DNA of 64,000 nucleotides from Setophaga petechia (lineage: Eukaryota > Chordata > Aves > Passeriformes > Parulidae). Made by a program: the position numbers and the translations under genes. This document shows, in pieces, positions 34,636 through 48,681 of this stretch (position 1 is its first letter; each line of letters opens with the position of its first letter). Location of the stretch: assembly GCA_024362935.1 (NCBI GenBank), contig JANCRA010000008.1, forward strand, positions 31,800,557 to 31,864,556. The letters are read 5' to 3'. A model generated the notes under the pieces. The model was given only the letters and a program-made list of their open reading frames with translations. It was not told where the DNA came from and did not search any database.

Positions 34636-37175
34636 AAATCACCCAAGAGGAACTGTGGGATTGCCACAGCTGCACATAGAAGCAGACAGCCGCCCACTGA
34701 GCCTCACTCCACTCCTGCCTCTGTCAGCTGCCTGATCTGACACAGCAATGCCAGATCCTGTGCTTCATCATCCTTTCATTATTCTCAAGCTAATTTAAAG
34801 ATTTTTCCTCAGAATTAACAATTTCTTACTGATTTCTCCATCGTGCTATCACTGCCAATACTTCCTTTACCTTTGAAACAGCTCTTTGACTATGTGAGAA
34901 AACACGTTGCAGTCCTGACATCCTGCCTATCTGTATAAATCTGTTGATTGGCATATAGTCAACTTAGTTTTTTGCTAAAAATTCATCTGTGTGAATTCCA
35001 TGTGTTGCTTATAGACTGTTAAAGAAAGAGCATGTGACACAAAAGTGCACGACACGTGGTTAGAGTACCTTTGTCATGGTCTCTGTTTTATGTAGAAGCC
35101 TTCATGCTGAGTAGTGTCTGGTATCCCTCCAAATTCACAAGGTCTGTCAACAGAAGTCCATTGGTCAGGCTTTTTTTTCTATGTAACTTTGTTGAATAAA
35201 TCATTGTAGTTTTTCAGGCACTTTTTTTAGTATTAGTAGTATGAAAGCTGCCAAAGTTATTAATAGAAAAGGCTTGCTGAAAGCTGATTTACTGGGATCT
35301 TGATTTAACTGCAATATCTCACTACATGCAGATGGCACCATTCTTTTTCCAGGGAGAAAGTTATAAGGGTAACTCTGGAAAAATGGCCATGCTTAGTGAG
35401 CCCGGGCTTTTTGTTTTGCTCTGAATGATTTCTCCATTAAATAAAGCAAGAGTATGAATACGTATTTCTCTTTTAAGAGCAGAGGAAATAAGTTATGAAT
35501 GGCTTAGCTTACTTGTTTCTTTGCTCTTGACTCAACAAGAGCTCAGACTTTCTCTCACAGATATTTATGGGAGAAGGAGACACCTCCAGATGGGCAACAA
35601 TACTGAAAAGGAGCAGATGATTTTGTAGGAGAATTAGTTGACTTTAGAAGCTTCAGGAGCATTCTGCCAAATACTCAGATTTAGCCTATAGTATTTCCTA
35701 AAGACTAAAACTTACAGTTTCAGAAATAGGCTTTTAATTCAAGCTAGTGTTGATGACATGGAGCAGTAGATGTGTGAGGGAAATGATGTGACAATTGCAT
35801 TCAGCACAGTGTGCAAGTAGGCACCTGGGCAGTTATGTCTGATGTTTATTTAGATCTTTGCTATAGTGTCCTTACCTCCAAGATGTGTTCATCATTGGAC
35901 ACAGGAGGGAACAAAGGTCATGTTTGGATAGTTGAGTGCTTCCTACATCACAGATCCAGCCCTGACTCTTATCAGAGGAATCAGGGGAACCTTAATCGGC
36001 TCTAATTTATGTTCCTTTGCAACATAGCCCTTGTTAACCTTTCCTTAATAGGGAATAACTGGAAAACAGCAGGACTGGGCTCTACTCCAGACTTTTCCCA
36101 GCATTTGCCCCAACTTGAGACCATGTTTTGAGGCATGTTTAATATTCTGGAATGGCTGGTTCTTATCAGCATGGTCTTCAAATTAAACTATTGTCTCCTC
36201 CATATACTCCAATCACGCAGCACAATACCCAAGAGAAAAAGAATGTTTTGCTATTGACGTAGGGAAAGAAATGCAGTTGGCACTAAGTGGTGCTCTGCAA
36301 GCCTTGTTTCATTCCAGAGCAAATTTGAATGGTTAATTTTATGTCATAACAACAACAACCCCTTAAACTGATGCAATAAAACTTCAAGGATGTGAACTGT
36401 ACTCACAGTAATAGTATTACAAATTACGTCCTCAATTAGCTAATCTTACTTTTCTGCCAATTTAGTTTAATTGTATTTTCTTGGCTTTTTGGATAAAATT
36501 TATTTATATGTTTGAACAGAAACTCTTTATGTTCTCAATGTTCAGTGCTGCTTCTGTTCTCAGAGCAGGTTGGAATGGGATATACCGTGAGAGAACTGCA
36601 GTACTGTGTGTCTTTTGAATATAAAAATATTTTTAAGCTACTAAAAATACAGAAAATCAGGACAAATAAAAAATGTTTCCTTTAGAGATAACAACATGAC
36701 TCTACATCATGAGCAGATTGTGTCACCATAAGCAAAAAGGTGTGGATTGAACGGCACTAGCTTTATCAGCTATGTCAAGCCAAAAGCCTTGCTGAGAAGG
36801 AAATTGTCAAATCTAGGAGTGTGTTCCACATGAGATTTCTCTACCCCCTCCCCATAACAAAAGCTCAACCAAAATGTCTGAAAAACTTTTTCTGGCATGC
36901 AAAGAATTTTTCTTGAGGGTACAAAAGCTGCCTACTTTTCATAGTGTTACTAGAGCCCTGTCTGTGTTAAGGTGTGACGGAGCTGGTTGTTTACAGTGAT
37001 GCTGCTGGTCAGTTCCCACAAAGCTGAGTTTTCTGCTTGAAGTGAGCCCTTTCTCAGCACAATTTGTCTGAATCAAGTGAGGTTTCTGACTGATAAATAT
37101 TTTATAAGTCCTCCTTTGCTAAAATCTCCCCCACAGGCTGTGTTGACAGATATAAGTTGCCATCTGGTTATGTAC

Positions 37176-37440
37176 CTTGCTGTAAAGGATCATGACTAGT
37201 GCTTGATACACAGGTTTGTTTTTCTTTTGTTTTCCAACCAAAACAAACCTCCAGACAACCCTTTGAAGCCTTTCTGAATTTATTAGACCTAAAAACAGTT
37301 GGGTGATGCTGTAAGGGCTTATCAGATGTGCCTTACTGTGTTCCCATAGCAACCCTTTAGAGGATAAAGCAAAGGCTATCAGGGGGAAAACTCTCCATGG
37401 GTCCAGATGCTGCAAAATGTTGCTGAATGTACTCAGAGGG
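37176..37440 (-). CDS. candidate coding exon, product unrecognised
   Basis: On the minus strand a pyrimidine-rich acceptor (tgccctgttctgtccctctaag) ends just before 37440. One frame is open from there for 265 nt to a donor CAAG/GTACAT at 37176. An alternative earlier donor, GGAG/GTTTGT, lies at 37249. Two bases are carried in, and phase is 0 out. The peptide includes TFSNILQHLDPWRVFPLIAF and ITQLFLGLINSERLQRVVW, hydrophobic and helical in character. I do not recognise the family. There is no in-frame ATG at the start of the open frame. Its entry phase matches the exit phase of the candidate at 49442-49554. Chance is a serious alternative. Confidence 0.28.
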
Positions 37441-37901
37441 CTTAGAGGGACAGAACAGGGCAAGGTACTTTCTCAGCATATCCTGTATTGAAGAGGTCTA
37501 GGGAAAATGTGATGGACTTCCCAGGAAAGCCTTCAAAAATATCAGAAAAATGTCCATGCTACTGGGCAAATAGCAGGAATTTGGACAAAGAAACTAAGAT
37601 CTGTGTATCTCAACATATATATCACTCATTATATTCTCTATAATTAATGTATTTTCAGCATTGCCAAACTAGATTACTCTTTGCATTCCCTTCACGTGTA
37701 TGAGAGAAATTACATCACATAAAAACAGAAAGACATTTTATGTGGTGAACCTGAAGAGAAGGAGCACAAAAGCAGCTTCACTCAGAAAATATTTTCTGTT
37801 TCTCTGGTTCAACTATTGCTGATTCAGCTGGTAACACTTAGGTAAAAGATACTGAGCTTTGGCTTCAGCATTCAAAGTAACCAACCCTCCATCTTCTTCC
37901 C

Positions 37902-37933
37902 AAAATAAAAAACAAACAAACAAACAAAAAAAC
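37902..37933. repeat. (CAAA)n simple repeat
   Basis: Five to six CAAA units flanked by A-rich sequence. No retroposon body recognised upstream. Confidence 0.8.
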
Positions 37934-39287
37934 AGAACAGAAAACACCTTGCAATTTCACTGATAAGATAGGGAACTTGGAATGAAAAGTCAGAAAGAAT
38001 TCATTTTGTAAAATATGTTAGCTCCCTGGGTATGTGTCTGGGTGACACTTTTTGGACTGTGAGGGCTTCTCAAAGTTTTCAGTGTGGAGTCAAACTGCCA
38101 ACTTTATATCACAGTTTGGATTTGAGGAGAAGGAAAACTCAACATGAGCTCTTTTCAATTTTTTTTAATGGTACTATCCTGGTAAAGGGGAAAGCTCTAT
38201 GACTATTTTTTAATAAATATCCTAACAGATAAGATACATCAATTTACTTAGGCCAACAGTCTTGGAGGATTGGGCAAGGTGACACTTAAGCCACATCTGC
38301 AGGTGCTGGTGTCCCATCAGCTGCATTCTTTCTGGAGAGGTTTAAGAGCCCTTCTGCTGTTCATTACTGATGGAGAGGCTGCTGCCTTTCTGCTGTTAGG
38401 AATCGCCTTTCATACAAAATATGGTTCCATTTACAATACATTTCTTGTCTGAGACTTTCTCACATGTCAAGTATAGGTGTGAATTTGGCCTCAGGAAAGA
38501 GTGTAGAGATTGCCAAGAGGAAAAAACTAGACCACTTCTGGGAAAATACCTCCCCCTCAGTCCCCACCCCGTTTATAATCCTGATCTGCACTGCCACTGC
38601 CTGTGCTCCTCATTGCCCCATCACAGCTTTGCTTTCACAGGTGTGTGCACTGCTCATCATCCTGCCCCGTTCTTCTCCTTTTATCCACAGCTGCCAGTAC
38701 ATTTAGGTCCTTCCTTCATTCTGTAAGACAAACAACCCCCTCTCCATTTTCTTCTCTTCTCAGCTTTCTCTTCTGTATAAGTTTCAACTGTCCAGCTTTG
38801 TTACAATTTCCTCCTTCTCGCTTCCTGCCTCATCATGAGCCACTGTGATAAAAGCAAAATAAAGTCAGGCCGACAAGATACATTCAAAACTGAAAAGCCA
38901 CACTCATGGTCGCTGTGTGCTGCATTATGTTAATTTAACTGGAGAGGTTTGGTTTTAAAGGTACATAGGTGATTTCAGGCCAGTCCACCATCACCTTCTT
39001 TCCTAGTGGGATGTTTTTGAAAAATGTCATCAAGTTATTGCTATGGCAATGAATACTCCTCCTTCAAAACTGGCACATTACTAATAGGAGAAAATGATAT
39101 GTACAAGGAGCTGCTTCTCTGCCTGCTCAAAGTGCTCTCTAAAACATCATTCATGACTTGCCTAAAATGTCACTGTTATTTCAGTACTTAATGACATTGT
39201 GATATTTTCTTGGCACCAGTATAACAAGACTCAAATGGAAATGTTCATAAGTAATTTGAGCAAATCATATACCTTTATTTTATGTTT

Positions 39288-39319
39288 TTTATTTAATTTT
39301 GCCTTTATTTAATTTTGCC
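39288..39319. repeat. perfect 16-bp tandem duplication
   Basis: Two exact copies of tttatttaattttgcc in tandem, followed by a partial third (tatttaat). Microsatellite-like birth of a minisatellite. Confidence 0.9.
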
Positions 39320-40404
39320 TATTTAATCTGTATCTGTTGCATTAAAATTCAATATTGAATCTTACAAAATGGTAACTGTGCAAAAGTCTTTGCAGATGTA
39401 TTGCATCTGTTTATATATTTTCCCAGTAAATACAAGCTTGTTGCTACACAAAGGTTGTTTTATGTTGGTCATGGCCTGGTGGAGAGTGTGCTCCCTTTCT
39501 GTCCTTTGTGAATCAGAGATTTTACCACCAGGCACACAAACTCTCCTCCTCCCCTTCAGCTGGGGCATGCAACCCTGGCCTCAGCAGGGCACCTGCTGCT
39601 TTTGCAAATGGCTAAGTTTTTGAGTCATTAACATTTAACATTTCAGTCTCTTACACCTGGTTGGAAGAATGAAGGGGGATCACCCTAAACTTCTTCTAAT
39701 AATTACTGCCATCAGTTCAAGGAGACCAGAAGGAGTTATCTCAATGGCTCAGTATCCTTTTATGTTCATTTTTTATCCCCTGATGCAGCAGGGACCTGTC
39801 TCCAAAATTGTAGCCTAGTGCTATTTTAAACACGTTACAAGGAAAATGAAAACTTTACAATGAAAAAGTTACAATGAACCCTGTACATTTGCTGAAATAT
39901 TTAGCTCTTGGGGATTGCAAGGCTTGCACTTGAGGATTGAAGTCAGTAGTGAGCCTCCATGATTTTTTATTCTCTTTTGTTGATTTCATTCTACAAATAT
40001 CCACTCAGACCTAGGAAAGAGTTCTGTCAGTGTTAGCAGTCTTGCTGTGAAACTGTTTTATTGGAAACAGTTGAATTGCACAACGTTCATACTGTATTAA
40101 TGAAAAAAATGATGCTATTAATGCTCTTAACTCTGTCTCAGCACAAATATGATCCAGTAATAAAAAGTGTTGTATTGTAAATGGTGCAATGTTCTTTCTC
40201 ATGTGCATCTTCAATCCCTTGGAAATAATTATGGTTCTGAAAATAATAGGGTAGCGTTTGTTCTACTCTCTTCTCTTTGTCAGTTCTGTAGCCATTTCCT
40301 GTATTTTTCTTTCACATTCAAGCTCAGTGTAGATGCAAAGCAACCCTTTTAATTTGCATAGGGAAAAGACTACAAAGTCTTGAACAGGATCTTGATTTTT
40401 TTTT

Positions 40405-40418
40405 GCTGCTGCTGCTGC
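40405..40418. repeat. short (GCT)n trinucleotide run
   Basis: Four full GCT units plus GC, directly after a T run. Too short to be notable beyond possible polymorphism. Confidence 0.8.
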
Positions 40419-43097
40419 ACATAAATGCTATAGGGATTTATGGCATTAGGTTTTTAACACATTTTGATAGATGCTGTGATATTAAAAAGAGTTTCAGATA
40501 ACAAGACTATTACTAGCATCGGTTTAGTTGTTTATTTGATTTATCTTTCCAGTGGTATATGTCAAATAAGTTTTGCTTCAACAAATTTATGTCTACTACT
40601 GAACTGAGAAATAAGTTTTGCAAGATATTATGAAGCCAAATTGGAAGATGGCCAGATGTTAATGGTATATTCTTATCTTACACTGAAGTGCTTAGAGAGT
40701 TTCAGTAAAAAAGAGAATTTCATTTTCCCCCAATAACTGGTGTGTGAAGATCTGCAGCGAGTGACTGATGAAAAAATAGAAGACAAACTAAAGAAATGAT
40801 AACCCAAAATAACACGTAATAAGCACTATTAGATAAGAATCAATAAGCTAATTTGAATCATTGCAGCACAGCTGAGCTACTGAAAGCTTTGGGAAAAAAA
40901 TTAGTAACTTGTTTTCATTACCATTTTGATGGAGACAGAAAATAATGCTCTAGCACTGTTTAAAAACAACTTTCTATTTAGGCCTACCATGCAGACCTGT
41001 CTTTGTAATCTAGATGAAGGAGCAAGAAATCTAACAAAATAAAATAAAAGATCAACAGTTATTTATTTTCAGTTCAGAAAGATAACCTTATTCTAAAAGC
41101 ACCATAAATTGGAGAACTCTGCTTATGTTGGTTAGGTCTGAAGTCACCCAGATTGCTTTGACTGCAGAAAGCCTTGCCAACTACACTTTGTTACAACTTA
41201 TAATGAACTCCTAGACAATATTAAACCTTTGTGTCCAAATCACATCGAAATTCAGTGCCTGCAGGCAGCTCTAAGCCGATTCTGGCATAGCAGCTCAGCC
41301 TGTAAGAGGGCTGAGTCAGAGAGAAGAGGGCCCTGGTGACACATCCAACAAGACAGAAGTTCACTGATGGCTGGAACATCAGCCATGCAGGAACATCCTG
41401 TCCGGACACCTTATGATTTTTCAGATTTTTAGAATTAGGTCATGTGAAGCTTTCTACTTTTTTCAGATCTCCGTGCCTAAAATTCGTCTGTCATGATGTT
41501 TTGAATTGCAGCACATAATTATTTTGTCTAAATAGCCCCTTGTTAAGTAAAGTTGTGAGATGTGGCCCAGTGCTTTTAGCAATCAGGTTTTATATTAAAT
41601 TAACTCTTACATTAACTGTTTAGTGTTTGTCTGTACACTAACTTTTATGGTGAATGGCCTGAAGCCACTAACATGGAAGGGCATGTCTGTACCATCAGAG
41701 AGAGTGCATGGAGGGGCTGTTGGTTCAGAAGTCATTAACAGGGCACTGTTCAGAGCTGCAGACTGCACTTAGTTAAGAACATCCCTAAAATAAGGCATTA
41801 TTTAGGTTTTTGCGAAAACAGAACCCCCTGAAGGGATTCTTTTAGGCCATAAAGGCAATCCAGAGCCCAGTCAGTCACTGTTGTGCTAATTTAAAAAACC
41901 AAACAAACAACTAACCAAACAACTACCATTGATATAAATCTTTGTTATTTAAAGAAACAAATAATCACAAACTGAACTCCTAGCTTTGTCCTGCACATTT
42001 TCCAAAGGACTCCTCAGGTATTACCAGATCTTCAGCTGGGATGGATTATTTTGGAGGCATATATTTTTGGGTCAGGATTTTCTTTGCTTTCTGGGAAATG
42101 AGAAAGATACTGTTATACTTTAGTAGATAAACAGTGCTGAAACAGTGATAATTCTTGCAGTCTGTGAGGGAAGGAATTGCAGAGGTGAAGCTTGAGCAAA
42201 GAGGCTCTGTTTCTTTGCAGCAAACTTAGATGAGAGTGGAAAATCTTGCTGGTTTCTTAGGAGAGAGAGGTTAGAGCAAAAACAGCTTCAGTCCAAGCCC
42301 TGATTTAATATGGCTGGGCTTTGGAAAGCGTTGGTCTGAATATTTGCTCATAGGATCTTCCTCATAACCATCTTCCTCATTTCTTCCTCACTATATTTTG
42401 TTTTAATAAATAATAAAACTTGCAAATGACAATACAGTATTTTCCCACTGATATCAGAAACATCTGCTCTGGAATCTCTGAAATCCCTGATGAGAATCCC
42501 ATGTGCCAACAAGCATATGAAAACCAGGAGGCAATTGCTAAGCCTAGTGACATTTTGCCTGATTGGCTGATCCCTGCACAAGCCCATGCAAATGTAACAT
42601 CACAGCTGGCCCAAATCCTTCTGACAAAATTATGAAAGGATCAATTAAATGAAAATCACAGGCAGTTGCCTATCCAGACTGAGCAACTCTAAGCCAACAA
42701 CTCTCAACATTCACTCTTTGACAAGTAATGAACACCGCCTGTATGTAAAAATGAGATTGAACAAAGTGACACATTTTATTTTTTATAGCTGTGAATTACC
42801 TAACATAATCCTGCAAGTTAAAAAATCTTACAGAAACAGGAATAGTTACAGCAAAATCAGTTCAGATAAGAAATTACTGTCCCAAACTTAAGTACCTTCT
42901 GTTCATTTCCCACAAGACTGTTTGCAGTTTATAGGGTTGGGGTTTTTTTTCCTTCAAAGGCATCCCTCTCCCCTTGGTTTTGACTTGGACAGAATCCTCA
43001 AAATATTCTTCTGGGTGCAACCAATCCCTCAGAGTCTTCCCACTCTACACAGGTTTTATACAGAATGGCAGTGGGAAGAATGAAACCTGAAGACAAA

Positions 43098-43243
43098 AAT
43101 AGAATCATAGAATCACAGAATGGTTTGGGTTGGAAAAGGACATTTAAAGGTCATTCAGTCCAACCCCCCCCACAATGGCAGAAATATCTTCAACTGGGTC
43201 AGGTTGCTCAGAGCCACATCACACTTTGAATGTTTCCAGTGAA
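43098..43243 (-). mobile_element. CR1 LINE fragment, 3' end, reversed
   Basis: Begins with the reverse complement of the CR1 3' terminal octamers (agaatcat agaatcac agaatgg), followed by 'tttgggttggaa', 'tcattcagtccaacc', 'ggtcaggttgctcagagcca' and 'tgaatgtttccag'. The intact 3' terminus and short length mark a heavily 5'-truncated insertion in minus orientation. Confidence 0.92.
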
Positions 43244-45680
43244 ATGCACAGAAGGAAAGGGATTTTTACCTTTTCTTCACAGACCTTCTATCACAGTGTG
43301 TCAGAATGATTTCCTTCTGTGCAATGTCCAGTCTTTGGGAAAATTAATAGTAGGGAGAATGATAAATGCTGTAAGAAATTTTATTGTCAAAATGTCATGC
43401 TAAGGAATTATATGATGCACTTATACAAATAATCTGAGGACAGGCTATCAGCAAACCTACCCCATTCATCAGCACACACAGAATCCTGTGGGTATTTCTA
43501 CAAATATATGTACATATGTGCACATATAGAGTGTGTCTGCTCAGTTTAGAGTGTCACATTAAGCTGCATTAAGAGCATGTGCATCTCTCCTGTTCTTTTC
43601 ACCTTATTTTTATGGTCTAGATGTTTCACAGCTAGGTTTTACTTGGCTCCAAATCATCAAACGGTTCAGCGCTCCTGAGTCTTAAATTTATATTTCACAC
43701 CTTCCTTTCTGCCTTGGCAGGACCAGTGGAGTCTGTAAATCAGAATCTGTATTGGAAACTGATTACAGCTGAAGTTATTAAATCAAGATCATGACTTTAT
43801 GACACCAATATTGGTTTATAGCTGATTTATAGTTCATTATTATTGCACCTGTTAGTAAAGCACTGTGAAGAAAAGAAGCATTAGATCAATGTGTCTTTGC
43901 CTGAATACTGAGAAAATAAAAACTAATTTAAAAAATCATATGTAACCATATATAAAATGATATTGAATGAATCCACATGCATTCAAGATGTCTGTTGTTT
44001 TGTGATTTCTTTGACAGGGTTTGACTGGTTATCCCTTTTAATTTTAATTAATGCCATTTTGAATAATAAAATACTCCAAACATAACCATCTTTTTCTGCA
44101 TTTCCAATTAGATAAATAAAGTCAGTTATGAAATGTTTCTCTGAAAAACATAAAATCTATTCTGTAGGTTGTGCTTGGTAACACCAAAGTAGTGTAATTT
44201 ATGTTGCATGTTAAATTGCATGAAAGCTCATCACATTCCATGTTATAAGGCCAATCTGGAGTTGATTGGTGCCTGTTTTGTGACTACATTTGATTGGAGT
44301 AGATGATCAGTTAACAGTAAGAGCATTAAAAATCATTGATCTATATTATTCTAATAAGGCATGACCAAATAGACATAGTTTGAAGTCCAAATTTGCCTGC
44401 CTGATTTGTCTTCACATTTCTCAAGATGCAGGACTGATGAGAGATAAATACAGCTAATCTGACCAGAAATCCTAATTAGAAATCCCAGCTCTATGTTTCT
44501 CCTTATATCTTAATTCCCCAAATAATTCTCAAGTGCATTCAGACTTCCAGTTTTATCTTCAATATCTTCACAGAATTTTCCCATATTTATTCTATGAACT
44601 ATTTTCTCACCTCACAATAAGTACATGCCACTGTAAAAGTCATTACCCTCAAGGGCAAATCTTGGATCAAAGATAATTTTTTTGGTAAATGAATGAATGT
44701 AGGAATTCTCATCCTATCTTCAGGTTATGCCCCATTCTTTTCAACTATAAACTATAGTGACTCCAGTACAATGTGAAGACATAGACCTTACCTTCCTATG
44801 AAATTCCACCTGAATCACTCAAATGATAAAGGCCTGTTATTTAAGGCAAAAAAGAAAGATAAATACATCCTAAAATGACCTAAAATGAGGCTTCTTATTT
44901 TTCAGAGAGTCTTCTTAATGGAGAAAAATATATAAGAGGTGATAAAACTAAGTGGTATAACTTTGATTGTCATATCTTCTAGGCTACTGTGCTTCCTATG
45001 AAAGACAATGTTCATTTTGCAACATCTGGTGTATTACTTTTGGAAAAAAAAATTGCTGTAATAATAATATTTAAAAATATTATATAAGACATGCCATTGT
45101 AAAAATCAATATTTAACTTCAGAAAAGATTACCTCAGTTTAGCATAAATGATTAAATTTCAAAAAATCAATAAGGCTCAATTAGTTATTAGATTTAAAGA
45201 TGCACACAGCTATGATGCTGGATTGAAATATAATAGTGTTACAGTATTCATTTCACCTCTTTGTGAAAATAAAAAGCATCATAAATCAAATGTCATGTCT
45301 CAGTGAATTCATTTTTAGTGATGTCAGAATGGGAAAAGATGGAAGCACTAAAGTGTAATAGAATGATTTACAGAAAGCTGATATGGATTAATTTTGTCTC
45401 TGCTTCCTTTGGTTCCTGCCTTTATGTGTCCCCTAGCCTGTGAAGATGTGCTTCACAGCAAGCCTCATCTGCCCAGGTTAACAGAAATCAAGAGAATACA
45501 ATCACCCCTTCTCCATTTTTCTGCTGGCACTCTGGTTTCAGATGCAACTTAAAGAGAAATTTCAATGTCTTCCAGTTGTGATCTTTCTTATGGGAGAAAT
45601 GAATGCCTAGGAAAATTTAAATTCCATTCTTGTAATCAGTGCTGGGTTTTGCTTTTCTCTTTTCTCTTTTCTGTTGCCAG

Positions 45681-45924
45681 ACTGTGGCTGGTGACGCAGC
45701 AGACCACACCGTCTTTTTTGAGCAGGATTAAAGCCAGGCAGAGCATTCATCTGAGCTGCTGCCATCCTGGTCCCGTCCCTCATCTCTTGTGGGAGCAGAT
45801 AAAACAGCATGGCTCTTTCCAGGGACTTCGTGGGAGTCTGCCCCAAGAGCCCAGGCCTGGGGAGGGCACTCTGGGTCATGATGGTCTCAGGGCAGTACTG
45901 AGGGGTTATTGGCTCCATGGCTGA
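45681..45924 (+). other. GC-richer open segment behind a strong acceptor
   Basis: A long pyrimidine tract (cttttctcttttctgttgccag) ends at 45680. The following 244 nt stay open in one frame up to a TGA at 45922-45924. The region to about 46080 is markedly less AT-rich than its surroundings. The peptide is proline-, histidine- and serine-rich and matches nothing I know. Possible explanations are a terminal exon, a non-coding RNA exon, or an old unrecognised LTR. I cannot separate them. Confidence 0.18.
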
Positions 45925-46412
45925 GTCCTCTCCCACACCTTGAGAGAGTCTCTGACAAGTCCTGCCCCACCACAGCTCCCAGTGGAGGTCAGCTGTGACA
46001 ATGTACCTGCCACCACACTCAGCCCAACACCTTCACGGAGGACAGCCCACAGGCTGAGATCACAGGCTGCTTTAGATAGGTGACAGCTCTCTGTTAAAAG
46101 GCAAAATAGTGGGAAATGTTTCTACACCTCATCTGGTTTAGACAATACTTTATTATATGATATATGAGCTTATAGGGACAGACATTATTGATTTTAATGC
46201 TTGAAGGTGCAGGCGGATTTATAGCAAAGTTTTCTCAACTGCTCTAATAGATTGTACTGCTTCTATGAAATGGAAAATCTACTTCAGCACTTGGGAAATA
46301 CCAGTAAGGGTTTGCCTGCTTTTAGGTACATAAACCACTCTAGGCACAAGGGATATGGTGGGGAAAGAGAAAATGCTTATAAAAGCATGACAGATACAAA
46401 AATAACTTTTTG

Positions 46413-46450
46413 AGTGGATAAAAGAGAGTGATCACTCTCTTTTATCCACT
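46413..46450. repeat. perfect 38-bp palindrome
   Basis: The 19-bp arm agtggataaaagagagtga (46413-46431) is followed with no spacer by its exact reverse complement (46432-46450). The chance of this in random sequence is negligible. It has no transposon-type flanks, and pairing breaks immediately outside the arms. See findings. Confidence 0.95.
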
Positions 46451-48681
46451 GATATCCACTTTGAAAGAAGATCACTCAATTATTTCGCACCAATTCATAG
46501 TCCATCAGTGTCAGATTGGATCATCTCTTGGTGATATTCCTCAGAAATGTTTTTCTTCTTTATTTTGAAGAACAGTATTGAATGGTGTTAATGCTCATTT
46601 AATTTTATACTAAGTTACTTTTTAATCTTTTTGTTGTTATTGTTGCTAAATGCCCACAAATTTCTGCAGGGATTCATGGTCCACAATATATACCATAGTT
46701 CTCATAAACATAGTTGCTAGGTTGTATTTTTGTACACCTAACAATGAATGCACAAGAAAAGAAATCTGACAGTGAATACATAACACCAGAAAGCAGGAAA
46801 CATGATGTTTTCTTTTTAACAATCTACCTCTTAAAAGTTTTAGTAAGGAAATTAATTTTTATTTTGTGTTCAGCACAACATTTTCCCAGTAAAACTTATG
46901 AGTTGGTAGGGAGCATTACTTCTGTGTATAATCAATATCTTTGCCTTACAAGAAGTCAATATATTCTTTATTTACTATGACATAGAGAGAAGTAAGAGAC
47001 ACGTTAGTTTTAAAACATTACAGAAAAAACTCAATGGGCAGCAAACATTCACTGGTTCCAAAGGCAACGACTGGCATGGAAATTAATTTTCTTCTTCCAA
47101 GTTTTCTTTTTCAGCTACAAGGAAAAAAAATTAATTATGTTGACATTTTTATTGCTTCTCTTTAAAAAAAAATCAAGAAATATAAACAAAAAATTAGCTC
47201 AAAAATCCTTCAGCTTGTTTTCTCTTCTATGTAACACCACTAGCTATATAAATCATTAGAGTGCTGTTGTGGCACTTATGTCCCAAGGTGTATATATATG
47301 CTAAATGTAATAGAATACTTTTCAAATTTTCTTTGAGATGAATGGGAGAGGGAGAGATAAAAAGTTATCTAATTTTCTATGGCAGGAGATAAATTTGCAT
47401 AAAATTAATGTTGTGAGCTGGAATTTCATCATTCCTTTTTACTACTTAAGGCCACTGAAAAGAATTAACTTGCATACACAGATTTAATTGGGTTGGTTTC
47501 ACCCTGCTTAAAAATTCAGAACTAAAAGTTCTGAGACTTTCCATTTATAGTTTGCAAAATTTCTCCACTCTATGCATGTAGAGAAAAAATAAAAACAATT
47601 AACTAAGTGCTTAATACTGAGAGTGAATTTTGCAGTGTGGTAAGAGCAGAGAAATGGTTACAGACTTAAAAAAACCTGGGGGGTACAGAAGGAAAAAAAT
47701 TACATTTCTGAATACAGAATTCCTTTTATCTAGATTAATATACCTTAATTTAGAGTACCCTTTACAGATTAAAGAAAAGTATTTTAGACACTTAAATATC
47801 TATGGGGTAAGGCTGGCATGCACGGAGAAAAGAGCCAAATTCTGATGGAGCTCTGAGCAACTGCCCTTTCCATGGATGTCACATTGCTACCAATACCAGA
47901 CAATTTCAAAGGGAAAGAAAAAACCTAATTATCTTTTCTGTCACTATGCAAGCTCACAGTGACTCGACAAATTAAAACATGATCTATTTCTATTTAACCT
48001 GTATTTGTGCATTAAAATTATAATGGTTTTGCTGTTAAACTGATAAAAAATGTCATATTCTACTGAATTGGATGTAGAGGATTGTTGCTTAGATAGTTCA
48101 GCATAAAATGATTTTTATTTTATTTCACTGAAAGAGTTCTTTTGCCAAACAATCATTACTCATGATTCCAGACCAAAAAGCATTTCCAGATTACATGGGT
48201 TCAATCATGTTTTTAGGAGGGAAAAAACTTAGGCACCAGATTAGCATGTGCACAGTGTTTGTCTCAGAACCTTCTATAACATAATCCTTTATGATTGGAG
48301 ATAATAAATTAGTTCTATAGCAAAGCCCTTGGCATACATTTCCAGCAAGGCATAAAGAGCAATATAATGCCAGCTAAACATGAATACACATCCTTTGAAA
48401 AGAACCACCCTGCTCTAACACTCTTATGTAAGTTTCAAATAGGTTGAATTTGAAAAAAATCTTCATATTAAGCTCTTGGCTTTTAACTGAGGATCTTTAA
48501 AACAAAATAGGAATCTCTACAACTGGACCCAAAGGAAGTGACTGTGTTGAAAGAAATGTCTGGAACTGGATGTCAAGTGGGTTGTGCATACATATCCACA
48601 CAAATCCAAGTATGACTGAGGGTATTTAAAAACTAAAAAGATAGCTTTTAAAGATTTTGTACACTGCTTATAGCCAGATGC

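Larger units (their letters stand above)
30978..37175. other. non-coding stretch with simple repeats
   Basis: Contains a poly(A) run near 32500-32515, a TTCC-type polypyrimidine tract (33216-33290) and a 21-bp inverted repeat (34615-34635) just behind a strong acceptor-like sequence (gaattgtttttccccccag, ending at 34612). No transposon or recognisable gene. Confidence 0.6.
37441..43097. other. non-coding stretch with simple repeats
   Basis: Holds a (CAAA)n tract (37902-37933), a pyrimidine-rich region (about 38540-38830), a perfect 16-bp tandem duplication (39288-39319) and a short (GCT)n run (40405-40418). No transposon or gene recognised. Confidence 0.6.
43244..48681. other. non-coding stretch, unassigned
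   Basis: Mostly AT-rich. A GC-richer patch at about 45650-46080 lies behind a strong acceptor-like tract. A perfect 38-bp palindrome lies at 46413-46450. No transposon recognised. Confidence 0.55.
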
